This document shows, one piece after another, positions 1-7,890 of a stretch of DNA of 31,274 nucleotides. The position numbers were made by a program, and so were the translations under genes. The DNA comes from Dichloromethanomonas sp964477085 (GTDB lineage Bacteria; Bacillota; Desulfitobacteriia; Desulfitobacteriales; Syntrophobotulaceae): positions 1 to 31,274 of the forward strand of contig CAYZDF010000037.1 of the NCBI GenBank assembly GCA_964477085.1. The letters are read 5' to 3'. The first letter of the stretch is position 1; each line of letters opens with the position of its first letter. A model generated the notes under the pieces. The model was not told the DNA's origin and did not search any database. It saw nothing but the letters and a program-made list of their open reading frames with translations.

Positions 1-472
1 CCAATTCATTTTCTAAACTAGTAAAGTCGATGGAAATCTTCTTCTTTTTTGCCTCATCGATCAGGTTGACACAGACAACAATACGGGATGTGATCTCCAT
101 CACTTGAAGAGCAAGGTTTAAGTTTCTTTCCAGGGCTGTGGCATCAAGAACAACGATGGTCACGTCTGGTTTTCCAAAACAGATAAAATCTCTGGCGATT
201 TCTTCTTCCACTGTGTGGGCGAGAATCGAATAAGTACCGGGAAGGTCAACAAGGAGAAACGATTTATTCTTGTAACTGAACGTACCTTGTGCATTATCAA
301 CCGTTTTTCCCGGCCAATTGCCTGTATGTTGTCTCAGGCCTGTAAGAGCGTTGAATACAGTGCTTTTACCAACATTCGGGTTGCCTGCTAAAGCGATAAC
401 CATCTGATCTTCTTTGGCACTGATCCCGAAATGCTCTCTGAGTACTCTGCTGTGAGAGACATTTAATCCCAT
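1..472 (-). CDS. feoB: Ferrous iron transport protein B, N-terminal part (cut by window edge)
   Basis: This is the first ~157 codons of the FeoB iron transporter; the membrane part lies beyond the window start. The visible region is the cytoplasmic GTPase domain: P-loop GNPNVGKS near residues 30-37, switch region LRQHTGNWPGKTV and the DLPGTYS G3 motif, all diagnostic of FeoB. The ATG at 472-470 is preceded by a CAGGAGGG ribosome site (481-488). The protein imports Fe(II) across the membrane, gated by the G domain. It lies 38 nt downstream of feoA on the same strand, so the two form a feoAB operon, probably controlled by the palindromic operators at 764-814. Family assignment is secure; the rest of the protein is not visible. 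Confidence 0.95.
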   Translation of the reverse strand, partial: MGLNVSHSRVLREHFGISAKEDQMVIALAGNPNVGKSTVFNALTGLRQHTGNWPGKTVDNAQGTFSYKNKSFLLVDLPGTYSILAHTVEEEIARDFICFGKPDVTIVVLDATALERNLNLALQVMEITSRIVVCVNLIDEAKKKKISIDFTSLENEL

Positions 473-510
473 TAAAACTCCCTCCTGAATTTGTATTCTC
501 TTTAGTTTTA

Positions 511-738
511 TTAAATTGGGTAAACATTAATCTTAGCTGCATCTTCCTTCCTTAGCGCTATTGTTGTTCCTCTAACGGTGTAAGCCGTAGGGTCACCGGA
601 TGGCCCTCTGCGGATACATTCTACAGGTGTTCCAGGGATAATGCCCAAATCCATCATTCTTCTCCTTAAAAGTCCTTCCAGATGAAGGTTTACTATCATA
701 CATGATGATCCTACTTGAACTTGAGATAAATCTGTCAT
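511..738 (-). CDS. feoA: Ferrous iron transport protein A
   Basis: 75-residue SH3-like FeoA protein, of normal family length. The sequence shows the expected GLLRRRMMDLGIIPGTPVEC core and the C-terminal TTIALRKEDAAKI segment typical of the FeoA/DtxR-C-terminal beta-barrel fold. FeoA is a small cytoplasmic partner required for FeoB-mediated Fe(II) uptake. The ATG at 738 is preceded by GAGGAACTACA with a good Shine-Dalgarno sequence (TGAGGAGG, 744-751). It is the first gene of the feoA-feoB operon, and its upstream region carries two copies of a metal-regulator-like palindrome. Function is known for the family; regulation is inferred from the operator shape. Confidence 0.93.
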   Translation of the reverse strand: MTDLSQVQVGSSCMIVNLHLEGLLRRRMMDLGIIPGTPVECIRRGPSGDPTAYTVRGTTIALRKEDAAKINVYPI

Positions 739-763
739 TGTAGTTCCTCCTCAAAAATCTTAT

Positions 764-814
764 GTTTCCCTTGGCTAACATCGACTTAAAATAATAGGGT
801 TAGCCGCGGCTAAC
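764..814 (-). promoter_or_regulatory. Tandem DtxR/IdeR-like operators upstream of feoAB
   Basis: Positions 799-814 form a perfect 16-bp palindrome, GTTAGCCGCGGCTAAC. A second, imperfect copy lies at 764-779 (GTTTCCCTTGGCTAAC), with centres 35 bp apart. The core TTAG...CTAA resembles binding sites of iron/manganese-responsive DtxR/IdeR/MntR repressors rather than a Fur 19-mer. A minus-strand -10-like TATTAT lies between the two, so a bound dimer would block feoA transcription. The regulator itself is not in the window. Confidence 0.6.
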
Positions 815-938
815 TTTTTAATCATCTGAGATATATTACTGCCGGAGTAAGCATTTTGCTACAGCATTCCAAGGAAAAAACATTGGTAATAAAAGGTTTA
901 ATAGGTGTATCAAGGCAATGCAGTTTGAAATAAGATCA

Positions 939-968
939 ATAAAAAAAAACCTGCAGAAGTTGCAGGTT
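939..968 (-). terminator. Rho-independent terminator, end of CDF gene
   Basis: Inverted repeat AACCTGCA (948-955) / TGCAGGTT (961-968) with a 5-nt loop. Read on the minus strand it is followed by a run of nine T (complement of 941-949). It lies about 30 nt past the stop of the broken cation-efflux gene and insulates it from feoAB. Confidence 0.85.
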
Positions 969-998
969 GCAGATCCAGGGGTATATATTGGCTGTATG

Positions 999-1872
999 TT
1001 AGATGTAATTGGAAAAATACTTCATAGTAGGAGTATCAGAATGTTTAAAGGGAGAATCTATACACAATGAACAACTAAAATCATGATCGTTATCTTTATG
1101 GAAACAGCTCCCGCAAGGGGTATGCTCCAGCTGAATGGTTGAATGGATGATGCCAAAATCCTCGTAAAGCAAATGCTGGAGCTTATGCAGGAGTTTCTGA
1201 TTTTTAGCAATGTCTTTCTCAGCGACACAGACGTGGGCAGTCATCGCCAGGACTTCGGCAGAGAGACTCCAGACATGGACATCCGTTACCTCAAAAACTT
1301 CATCTAATTGTTTAAGTTCTTTTTTCAAATTTTCAATGCAGATATGGGGAGGGGTTGTTTCCAGAAAGATTTTGATACATTCCACGGTCATCAAACAGGC
1401 ACTTCTTAAGATTAAGCAGGCCAGTAAGGCACTTAAGAGAGTATCAATACCATTCCAACCCGTAAAATAAATCACAATACCACCGACCAGCACTCCTACA
1501 TCGGCAAGGGCATCACCTAAGAAATGGAGGAATGCACTTCGGATATTCATATTCTCCCTATTCTTCCGGAGATTGAGGACAATGAAAGTATTGATAATCA
1601 ACCCCAAAATAGCGATGACGATCATCCCTTCAGCCTTTACTTCAACTGGATGAAGATAGCGATCAATGGCCTTGTAAAGGATGAATAGGGATACGAGGAT
1701 GAGTGAAACATTGTTAATCAAAGCCGTAAGAATACTATGCCTGTAATAACCATATGTTTGTGAGAAAGGCGACAGCAAGTTTACCACATAGAATAATGGT
1801 GACAAGGATGATGGAAATGATCATTCTTTTTTCATTTTGGTTCCCATCGGATTTAGGTTCTATATTTTCCAT
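999..1872 (-). pseudogene. Cation diffusion facilitator (CzcD/ZitB-type) with internal deletion and frameshift
   Basis: The bulk of a CDF heavy-metal efflux protein is readable from about 1770 to 999: YGYYRHSILTALINN, membrane helices, FLGDALADVGVLVGG (HxxxD-like metal site region) and the C-terminal cytoplasmic fold with HVWSLS. The N-terminus lies in another frame. An ATG at 1872 with AAGGAGG (1886-1880) encodes MENIEPKSDGNQNEKR and a first helix (IIISIILVTIILCGKLAV), then runs out of frame and stops at 1735. In intact relatives about 35 codons carrying helix 2 and its metal-binding residues separate these parts; here they are missing. A late start near 1805 would give a protein lacking helices 1-2. 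I read this as a deletion/frameshift pseudogene; an assembly error is the alternative. Confidence 0.8.
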
Positions 1873-2031
1873 ACATAAGCCTCCTTAGGGCGTAGAAATA
1901 TACCCTATTGTATGATGGAAAAAAGGGAACGTTGACAGTAATGATTAGGCCAAAATATTATTTATGCTTAATTTGCATATAATTATTGGTATACATGAAA
2001 AACTATTATTATGTCTTAGGAGGTGTTCTTC

Positions 2032-3156
2032 ATGCGCCCACTACGTATTCTGTTTTTTTCCACGACCTTTGGAGCAGGTCATGTCAAAGCAGCTGAAGCT
2101 ATTATTGAAGCGATTAAAGAAATAGAACCCTCCGCAGAGATCATTCATGAAGATGCCATAGAGCTAATCAATAGAGTCCTTAACACATTTATCAGAACCT
2201 CATATATCCGGGTGATCAAACGTGCGCCTAAAATGTGGGGTAAATTCTACAACAAGGCCAGAAATTGGACTTATGATTCTCTCTTTCAGAAAGTGAACAA
2301 CATCGGTCAAAGGCAGCTATTAGACTATATTGTAGATCACAAACCAGATGTCATCGTTTCCACCTATCCGACCGTATCCGGTGGACTTGCTAATTTAAAG
2401 ATTAAGGGTCAATTAACCATCCCTTTAGTAACTGTTATTACGGATTATACGATCCACGGACAATGGATTCATCCAGGGGTTGATCTGAATATTGTTGGCT
2501 GTAAGAAAATCTATGAAGGACTGGTAAAATGGGGGATTGATCCTAGCCGTATTCAGGTTTCAGGTATTCCTGTAAATCCGCATTTCGAATATAAGTTGGA
2601 TAAAACCCAGATTCGGATGAAGATAGGGTTGTCGCCCGATCGTATCACCTTTCTGATTATGGGCGGGGCTTATGGCGTATTGGATAAAGCCCAGGCGTTA
2701 TGTAGTGATATCCTGAATATAGAAAGACCTATCCAGGCAATTATTGTATGTGGGAAGGATAATAAGTTATATCATTCCATCGATGAGATTGTTACAGAAG
2801 CTCGCAATCCTGTTGTTCGGTACGGTTTTGTAGATAATATAGACGAATTGATGACAGCAGCCGATGTTATCATTACAAAAGCAGGCGGACTTACGGTATC
2901 AGAGTCACTTTCCAAACATTTGCCCATGATCATCTACAAACCAATCCCGGGACAGGAAGAGGATAATGCTCTTTATATCCAGGAGGTTGGGGCAGGGTGT
3001 ATTGTGAATAATTACGAAGAATTTAAATCAATCATCCTTGAACTTATAAACCATCCGGAAAAGATACAAGAGATGAGTCAAAATGCAGCAAAAGTATATC
3101 AAAACCATTCTGCGGAGAGAGCAGCCAAGGCCATCCTCAAAATAGCAAAGCAATAA
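2032..3156 (+). CDS. ugtP: Processive diacylglycerol glucosyltransferase / MGDG-synthase-like (GT28)
   Basis: 374-residue glycosyltransferase of the UgtP/MGDG synthase family, which adds sugar from a UDP-sugar to diacylglycerol to make glycolipids and lipoteichoic-acid anchors at the inner membrane face. Seen: N-terminal FFSTTFGAGHVKAA (acceptor-side glycine/His motif), the family-typical segment around YIVDHKPDVIVSTYP, and a C-terminal nucleotide-sugar site with KAGGLTVSES and KPIPGQEEDNA. Length matches Bacillus UgtP (about 380). A GTG at 2023 is in frame, but the AGGAGGT at 2018-2024 has ideal spacing only to ATG 2032. It converges on cphA with a 45-nt gap. The sugar (Glc versus Gal) cannot be decided from sequence alone. 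Confidence 0.88.
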   Translation: MRPLRILFFSTTFGAGHVKAAEAIIEAIKEIEPSAEIIHEDAIELINRVLNTFIRTSYIRVIKRAPKMWGKFYNKARNWTYDSLFQKVNNIGQRQLLDYIVDHKPDVIVSTYPTVSGGLANLKIKGQLTIPLVTVITDYTIHGQWIHPGVDLNIVGCKKIYEGLVKWGIDPSRIQVSGIPVNPHFEYKLDKTQIRMKIGLSPDRITFLIMGGAYGVLDKAQALCSDILNIERPIQAIIVCGKDNKLYHSIDEIVTEARNPVVRYGFVDNIDELMTAADVIITKAGGLTVSESLSKHLPMIIYKPIPGQEEDNALYIQEVGAGCIVNNYEEFKSIILELINHPEKIQEMSQNAAKVYQNHSAERAAKAILKIAKQ

Positions 3157-3201
3157 GGCATAACCTTCTCGCTTTGTAGCTAGAGTAATCTTTCACCTTA
3201 A

Positions 3202-5862
3202 TCAGATACCTCCTGATACAGCTACTTTAGCTATGACTTCTTCTTCGTCTGTCCAGCGCTGTTGTTCATACTGATACTTATGGATCACTTTAAGCAAAGG
3301 GTCCATCTTTTCGAAAAAGACCACAATAATCTCTCCTTTTTTTGCCCATTTCAGAGCAAATTCCAGAGCATCTTCTTCATGAGGGATAATACAAATGTTT
3401 TCTGGTTTTGCTCCACCTTCAAGAGCTCCGGTTTTAAGGATGTCCGCCACCTCCAACGGTCTGCGGTCCCTCAGATCCTTATCTTCTTTGATAATTATTT
3501 GGTCAAAGGCTTCACCTGAGAGTTTCCCTACAGAACAGATATCTCCGTCGCGTCTGTCCCCGGGAACACCAATTACACCGATTAGCTTTGATGGTAATAG
3601 TGCTTTTAAACCTTCAATCGTAACACGATACCCATCATAGTTATGGCCATAATCCAGTACAACTTTTACCCCATTTAGATCAAATACATTAAAACGCCCG
3701 GGATTCATACAAGGTTCACAAGAGAAAGATCTTAAGGCTTTATGGATATTGATCACCGGTATGCCGATAGCTGTGCAGGCACTTACTGCTGCCAGACAGT
3801 TATAGACATTATGATTCAGGGTGCCGTTCAAGGTTGCTGGAATACTGTGGATATCGATGACATAATGATATTCTCTGGACTTTGCGATATAAATAGAGTC
3901 ACCTTGTAAGAAGACCGCATTTCCCCCAGAGTTGATGTGATCCAACAGGTTCGGGTTTAATCGATCCAGGGAGTAAAGAATGACTTTACCCCCGGCTTTT
4001 TCTCTGGCCTTTAACGTCCAGGGGTCATCAGCGTTCAAGACACAATAGCCATCTGATTTGACAGCTTCGGTTACCAGAGACTTGACATGGAACAACTCTT
4101 CCATACTTTCAATATGGTCGACACCCAGATGATCATTGGTGAGGTTGGTAAAAACTGCGACATCCGCTCTCTCGTAGGCTAATCCGTTGCGGATGAGTCC
4201 GCCTCTGGCCGTCTCCAGAACAGCAATCTCGATCTGTCGATTATTCAGTATGCGTTTAGCACTATGATAACCGGTTGTGTCCCCTTCTTCGAGGCACTTA
4301 CCATTGACAAAGATACCATGAGTACTGGTCATTCCTACAATGTAGTTAGATTGCCTGATAATATGGTTAATCATACGGGTGGTAGTAGTTTTGCCATTTG
4401 TCCCTGTCACCGAGATAATGGGGATTGTAAATTTCCGACCCGGCGGATAAATCATATCCAGGATCGGGGAGACAACATCCCTTTCAGCACCTTGGGAAGG
4501 GTTGAGATGCATTCGAATACCAGGAGTGGCATTTACTTCCACAATGGCACCAAAATGCTTGCGGATAGGTTTTGCAATGTCGGGGATAACCATATCCACC
4601 CCGGCTATATCCAGGCCGATAGTTTTGACGGCCAACTCCGCTATCTTCTTGTTACAGGGATGAATCAGATTGGTACAGTCCTTTGCCGTACCTCCGGTAC
4701 TTAAATTGGAATTATTCCTTAAATAAATGGTTTGTCCCAGGGAGGGTATTGTATCAAGGTTATTTCCCTGTTCAGCGAGGACGTTGAGAACATGTTCATC
4801 GATACGGATCTTGGTCAGAGGTTTTTCATGATCGTCTCCTCTGAGGGGGTTAAGATTCTCCAGATCCAGGAGTTCTTTTATCGTATGTTTTCCGTCTCCG
4901 ATAAGCCGTGCCGGAATTCTCTCTGCCACAGCCGTAACCTTACCGTTTATCACCAGGATGCGATATTCTTTTCCTGATACGAATTCCTCAACAATGACTT
5001 CGGGACTAAAAGATAAAGCCTCCTCAAAAGCTTTTTTTAGGATCTCTTCCGTTTTGATATTAATACAAACGAATTTTCCTTTATTCCCGTTTTTAGGCTT
5101 GACCACAACAGGAAAACCAATGGTATGGGCACACTTAATAGCTTCTTTCACGGATAGACAGACTTGTCCTTGCGGAACAGGGACTGAGACTTCGTCCAAT
5201 AATGTTTTGGTCAGAGCTTTATCACAAGCGATATCAACAGCGATACTGCTGGTATTTTCGAAGAGGGTCGCTGAGATGTAGCGCTGATATTTGCCATAAC
5301 CCAAACGAATCAATCCACTGTCCGCAACCTCACTGGTCGGAATACCTCTTTTTCTGGCTTCATTGAAGATAGCGCCGGTACTCACACCTCGGTCATAGGC
5401 TGCAGTCAATTGACATAGACGACGGTATCCTTCTTCAAAATCAACGGTTTCTTGTTGAATGAGCTTGGAAACGATATCAAAGATGAAATACCCGCAGGCT
5501 TTGCCGACAGAGGTATTCTCACAGGCAAAGACAATTTTATAGATATCATCCTGTTCATTTCGGGCTTTGCCGTATTTAACATCAGTACCAAGCATCTTCT
5601 GAACTTCCAGACATAAATGTTCCGTTACATGAGCGAGGTAAGTTCCTTCATGCAATCTGTCCAGAAATCCGCCTATATAACCTTTTGTACATTTGTGATA
5701 TATAAGCCCAGGGAAATAACTGATTATTTTTTGATTGAATTCGGGAATATCTTTTGTTGGGGTATCGACAAATTTTCCAAGCTTTATTCTCATGAGGATA
5801 ATATTTTGATCTAAACTATAGATGTTTGGTGATGTCAAAGCTTGGATTTCCAGTAGTTCCAA
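3202..5862 (-). CDS. cphA: Cyanophycin synthetase
   Basis: 886-residue enzyme that polymerises Asp and Arg into the storage polymer cyanophycin using ATP. Three parts are visible: the N-terminal cyanophycin-synthetase domain (about 1-200, with HEGTYLAHVTEHLCLEVQ), an ATP-grasp domain (about 216-455, with PVVVKPKNGNKG and EVNATPGIRMHLNPSQG) and a Mur-ligase-like domain (about 480-886) with P-loop GTNGKTTTT (487-495), NLTNDHLG and DYGHN. Length agrees with the family (about 870-900). The start is TTG 5862 with GGAG about 9 nt upstream; no ATG nearby fits as well. No cyanophycinase gene (cphB) or isoaspartyl dipeptidase is in the window, so polymer turnover genes lie elsewhere or are absent. Confidence 0.95.
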   Translation of the reverse strand: MELLEIQALTSPNIYSLDQNIILMRIKLGKFVDTPTKDIPEFNQKIISYFPGLIYHKCTKGYIGGFLDRLHEGTYLAHVTEHLCLEVQKMLGTDVKYGKARNEQDDIYKIVFACENTSVGKACGYFIFDIVSKLIQQETVDFEEGYRRLCQLTAAYDRGVSTGAIFNEARKRGIPTSEVADSGLIRLGYGKYQRYISATLFENTSSIAVDIACDKALTKTLLDEVSVPVPQGQVCLSVKEAIKCAHTIGFPVVVKPKNGNKGKFVCINIKTEEILKKAFEEALSFSPEVIVEEFVSGKEYRILVINGKVTAVAERIPARLIGDGKHTIKELLDLENLNPLRGDDHEKPLTKIRIDEHVLNVLAEQGNNLDTIPSLGQTIYLRNNSNLSTGGTAKDCTNLIHPCNKKIAELAVKTIGLDIAGVDMVIPDIAKPIRKHFGAIVEVNATPGIRMHLNPSQGAERDVVSPILDMIYPPGRKFTIPIISVTGTNGKTTTTRMINHIIRQSNYIVGMTSTHGIFVNGKCLEEGDTTGYHSAKRILNNRQIEIAVLETARGGLIRNGLAYERADVAVFTNLTNDHLGVDHIESMEELFHVKSLVTEAVKSDGYCVLNADDPWTLKAREKAGGKVILYSLDRLNPNLLDHINSGGNAVFLQGDSIYIAKSREYHYVIDIHSIPATLNGTLNHNVYNCLAAVSACTAIGIPVINIHKALRSFSCEPCMNPGRFNVFDLNGVKVVLDYGHNYDGYRVTIEGLKALLPSKLIGVIGVPGDRRDGDICSVGKLSGEAFDQIIIKEDKDLRDRRPLEVADILKTGALEGGAKPENICIIPHEEDALEFALKWAKKGEIIVVFFEKMDPLLKVIHKYQYEQQRWTDEEEVIAKVAVSGGI

Positions 5863-6209
5863 GGTTAATCACTCCATTTAATTTGCTTTTCCCCATTTAT
5901 TCTTTACCAGAATAGATAAAATATATTTTACATTATGTGTATTTAGTGGAATATTATAACTAAATAGATAACGAATAATGCTGACAACATAGCCATCATT
6001 TACCTATTTTCTTATCTTATTAACAGAAGAATATTTCTTAATCAGTACTAAATAAAAAGATAGGCGGTGGTGTATTCTGGTAATAGTATTGTTTACTGAG
6101 TTACTTGTTTATTTGGAAATCATTACTATAATGACAAAGTGATTTGTGATTTTTCCGGTTTAATAGTATAGTATAAAAAACAATTCTTAGTTTAGGAGGT
6201 CTTGTATCG
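5863..6209. other. AT-rich divergent intergenic region
   Basis: No convincing reading frame. It must hold the leftward promoter for cphA and the rightward one for the small gene at 6210. A TATAAT at 6127-6132 preceded by TTGTTT at 6105-6110 (16-bp spacer) is a candidate sigma-A promoter for the rightward gene. A second -10-like TATAGTATAAA lies at about 6166-6177. Confidence 0.4.
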
Positions 6210-6539
6210 TTGTCTGTGTTCGATGTAGCAGCTTGGATGATCCCTTTAGACAGTGGACTTAAAAAGAAACATATTCTGAAAGTACTATCTCTTTTACCGG
6301 AAGATTGTGAGTTGGTACCCTTCGAGATTCATGAGAATAATTCTTCAGCTTATGGGTTTGCAACAACGGATGTGATAGATGAAGAGAACGGCTTAGAGAC
6401 TATTTTGGAGCTTCTGGGACCTGCAGTGGAAGATTGGACGGATGAATCTTCTGATTGTACATACGCTTTGCCCGGTGGCAAGAAAGTCTATATCGGGTGT
6501 GACTTCCGGACCGTAGTTTTCGGATCAGTCCAGGAATAG
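6210..6539 (+). CDS. Conserved-looking hypothetical protein, 109 aa
   Basis: I do not recognise this protein. It starts with TTG at 6210, with a strong AGGAGGT (6194-6200) 9 nt upstream, which makes the frame credible. The product is acidic (many Asp/Glu: DVIDEENGLETIL, DWTDESSD), has no signal peptide or membrane segment, and looks like a small soluble alpha/beta protein, with a C-terminal half of alternating hydrophobic residues (KKVYIGCDFRTVVFGSV). It is followed 50 nt later by a strong terminator (6590-6629), so it is probably transcribed alone. Confidence 0.7.
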   Translation: MSVFDVAAWMIPLDSGLKKKHILKVLSLLPEDCELVPFEIHENNSSAYGFATTDVIDEENGLETILELLGPAVEDWTDESSDCTYALPGGKKVYIGCDFRTVVFGSVQE

Positions 6540-6589
6540 ATATATAACACCGCCAAAGCTGTACTAAAATTACATATTAGAAAAATGTT

Positions 6590-6629
6590 AGTCCTGTACA
6601 AGTGAATTGGCTTAATACAGGACTTTTTC
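6590..6629 (+). terminator. Rho-independent terminator
   Basis: Stem AGTCCTGTA (6590-6598) / TACAGGACT (6616-6624) followed by five T. It ends the rightward transcript of the 109-residue gene. The same stem sequence recurs at 10214-10252. Confidence 0.85.
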
Positions 6630-6640
6630 CATACAAACAA

Positions 6641-6667
6641 AAACTGCCAGGGTATTAACCCAGGCAG
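6641..6667 (-). terminator. Rho-independent terminator for the small minus-strand gene
   Basis: ACTGCC (6642-6647) and GGCAGT (6662-6667) flank an inner GGG...CCC pair. On the minus strand the hairpin is followed by TTTTTGTTTG. It lies about 60 nt past the stop of the 49-residue gene at 6727-6876, supporting that gene as real. Confidence 0.75.
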
Positions 6668-6726
6668 TATCAATCCAATAAGTTCTTAAGTGTGTATTCT
6701 CCACATACCTTCTGAAGATGTCATTC

Positions 6727-6876
6727 CTAGCCCAGACCATGTTTGTCTAACTTCGTCATGATTGCATCGAGCTTATTTTGGTTCTGCATGATCGTATTTT
6801 GGTTATTCATAATCGTCTGTAGGTTGTCTTTGATATTTTGAAGGTCATTTAATAATTGATAATTCTGTTCTTGCAT
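6727..6876 (-). CDS. Small coiled-coil-like protein, 49 aa
   Basis: Short gene with its own ribosome site (AAAGGTGAT, about 7 nt before ATG 6876) and its own downstream terminator. The product begins MQEQNYQLLNDLQNIKDN, is Asn/Gln rich, and has hydrophobic residues at roughly heptad spacing (L-L-I-L-I-M-I-M-L-I-M-L), with the quasi-repeat IMNNQN / IMQNQN. It is predicted to be one long amphipathic helix or coiled coil. No Cys, signal or membrane segment. Function unknown; a multimerising accessory or regulatory peptide is only a guess. Confidence 0.65.
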   Translation of the reverse strand: MQEQNYQLLNDLQNIKDNLQTIMNNQNTIMQNQNKLDAIMTKLDKHGLG

Positions 6877-6951
6877 TTTTCATCACCTTTGTTTTATTGG
6901 ATCATTCTAGTGATTAATCATCTCCAAGAGGACGAAAGATATTCAAGGATG

Positions 6952-7581
6952 TTAAAAGAAAATCTGCGAGAGAAAACTGTAGATCAGAATGATTGGCGGA
7001 CTGATGATTTTATCGATCAGGTTGGTGATAATCAGAGCTAACAGGATGAAGGTGCTCATCTGTTGAATACGGTAGTAGAACTCCGTATCCTTCAGGCCGG
7101 TTAACCCAAAAAAGATATGAGAACCATCCAGAGGTGGGACGGGAAGAAGATTAAAGACCCCGAGAACAACATTGATCCAGGCAGCATAGTCGAAGATATT
7201 CATCAAAATTTCATAAATATCTCCACTTAAAATATCCGATGGAATATGAGTGGTTATTTTCATAAGAGACAGAAAGATGACCGCCAGGAAGAAATTCATG
7301 AGCGGACCAGCCAGAGAAACCAGAATATCATCTCTTTTTCTGTTGCGAAAATTATTGGGATTAACCTGAACAGGTTTAGCCCACCCAAAACCAGCCAGAA
7401 TGATCATGATAAAGCCGATAATATCGATATGCACGAAAGGGTTTAAGGTCGTTCGGCCTTGTAGCCGGGGAGTATCATCTCCGAACCATACGGCAGTCTG
7501 CGCATGGGCATATTCATGAAAAGCAAAAGCTATCAATATTCCGGGAAGCAGATAAAGGGTTTCAATTAAATCAAAAGTCAT
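6952..7581 (-). CDS. Site-2 protease family (M50) zinc metalloprotease
   Basis: 209-residue polytopic membrane protease. The zinc site HEYAH sits at residues 22-26 inside the first helix, and the second motif NLLPVPPLDGSH (144-155, metal-ligand Asp152) lies in a later helix; both are hallmarks of S2P/YwhC-like intramembrane proteases. About 5-6 hydrophobic segments are visible, and no PDZ domain, so it is the compact class III type. Such proteins cleave membrane-embedded substrates; the substrate here is unknown. An upstream in-frame TTG (7608) exists, but ATG 7581 with AAAGGTAGG upstream fits better. The TSS region lies upstream at about 7620-7700. Confidence 0.88.
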   Translation of the reverse strand: MTFDLIETLYLLPGILIAFAFHEYAHAQTAVWFGDDTPRLQGRTTLNPFVHIDIIGFIMIILAGFGWAKPVQVNPNNFRNRKRDDILVSLAGPLMNFFLAVIFLSLMKITTHIPSDILSGDIYEILMNIFDYAAWINVVLGVFNLLPVPPLDGSHIFFGLTGLKDTEFYYRIQQMSTFILLALIITNLIDKIISPPIILIYSFLSQIFF

Positions 7582-7793
7582 AACAAACCTACCTTTTTTT
7601 GATATCAAATATAGTGTTTACAATCCATCCAACAAAAAAACATTATATCATAGTCTTAAACCTATGGCATTTGCTTGCCACATTTTTTACAAACCACTTC
7701 ATATTATGGTAAACTATGTGTTGAATTGAACGATTTCGTACCTTTTAAATGACTACCGATGTACCAAACAAAAACGGTTAGGAGACTTTGCTC

Positions 7794-7890
7794 TTGGTGT
7801 TAAGTGTCATTATTTTTTACAAAGAAGGAGTTGAAGAGCAGGGAACCGGGTATTTTTTTTAAACCGGGGTACGCTGCACTGATTAAATGA
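7794..7890 (+). other. Short leader frame with T8 tract, coupled to ychF
   Basis: AGGAG (7780-7784) lies 9 nt before TTG 7794, which opens a frame MVLSVIIFYKEGVEEQGTGY, then Phe-Phe and TAA at 7860. The stop lies directly at a run of eight T (7853-7860). If one T is skipped, or is absent, the frame continues as KPGYAALIK and ends at TGA 7888-7890, overlapping the ychF start as ATGA. So either a 31-residue peptide is made by frameshift or a base-calling error is present, or the 22-residue peptide is a true leader. ychF itself has no strong ribosome site, which fits translational coupling. Confidence 0.5.

Noticed and set aside
4264..4704. Long reading frames on the plus strand inside cphA
   Set aside because: They lie entirely antisense to a strongly conserved gene, lack ribosome sites and have no recognisable protein motifs.
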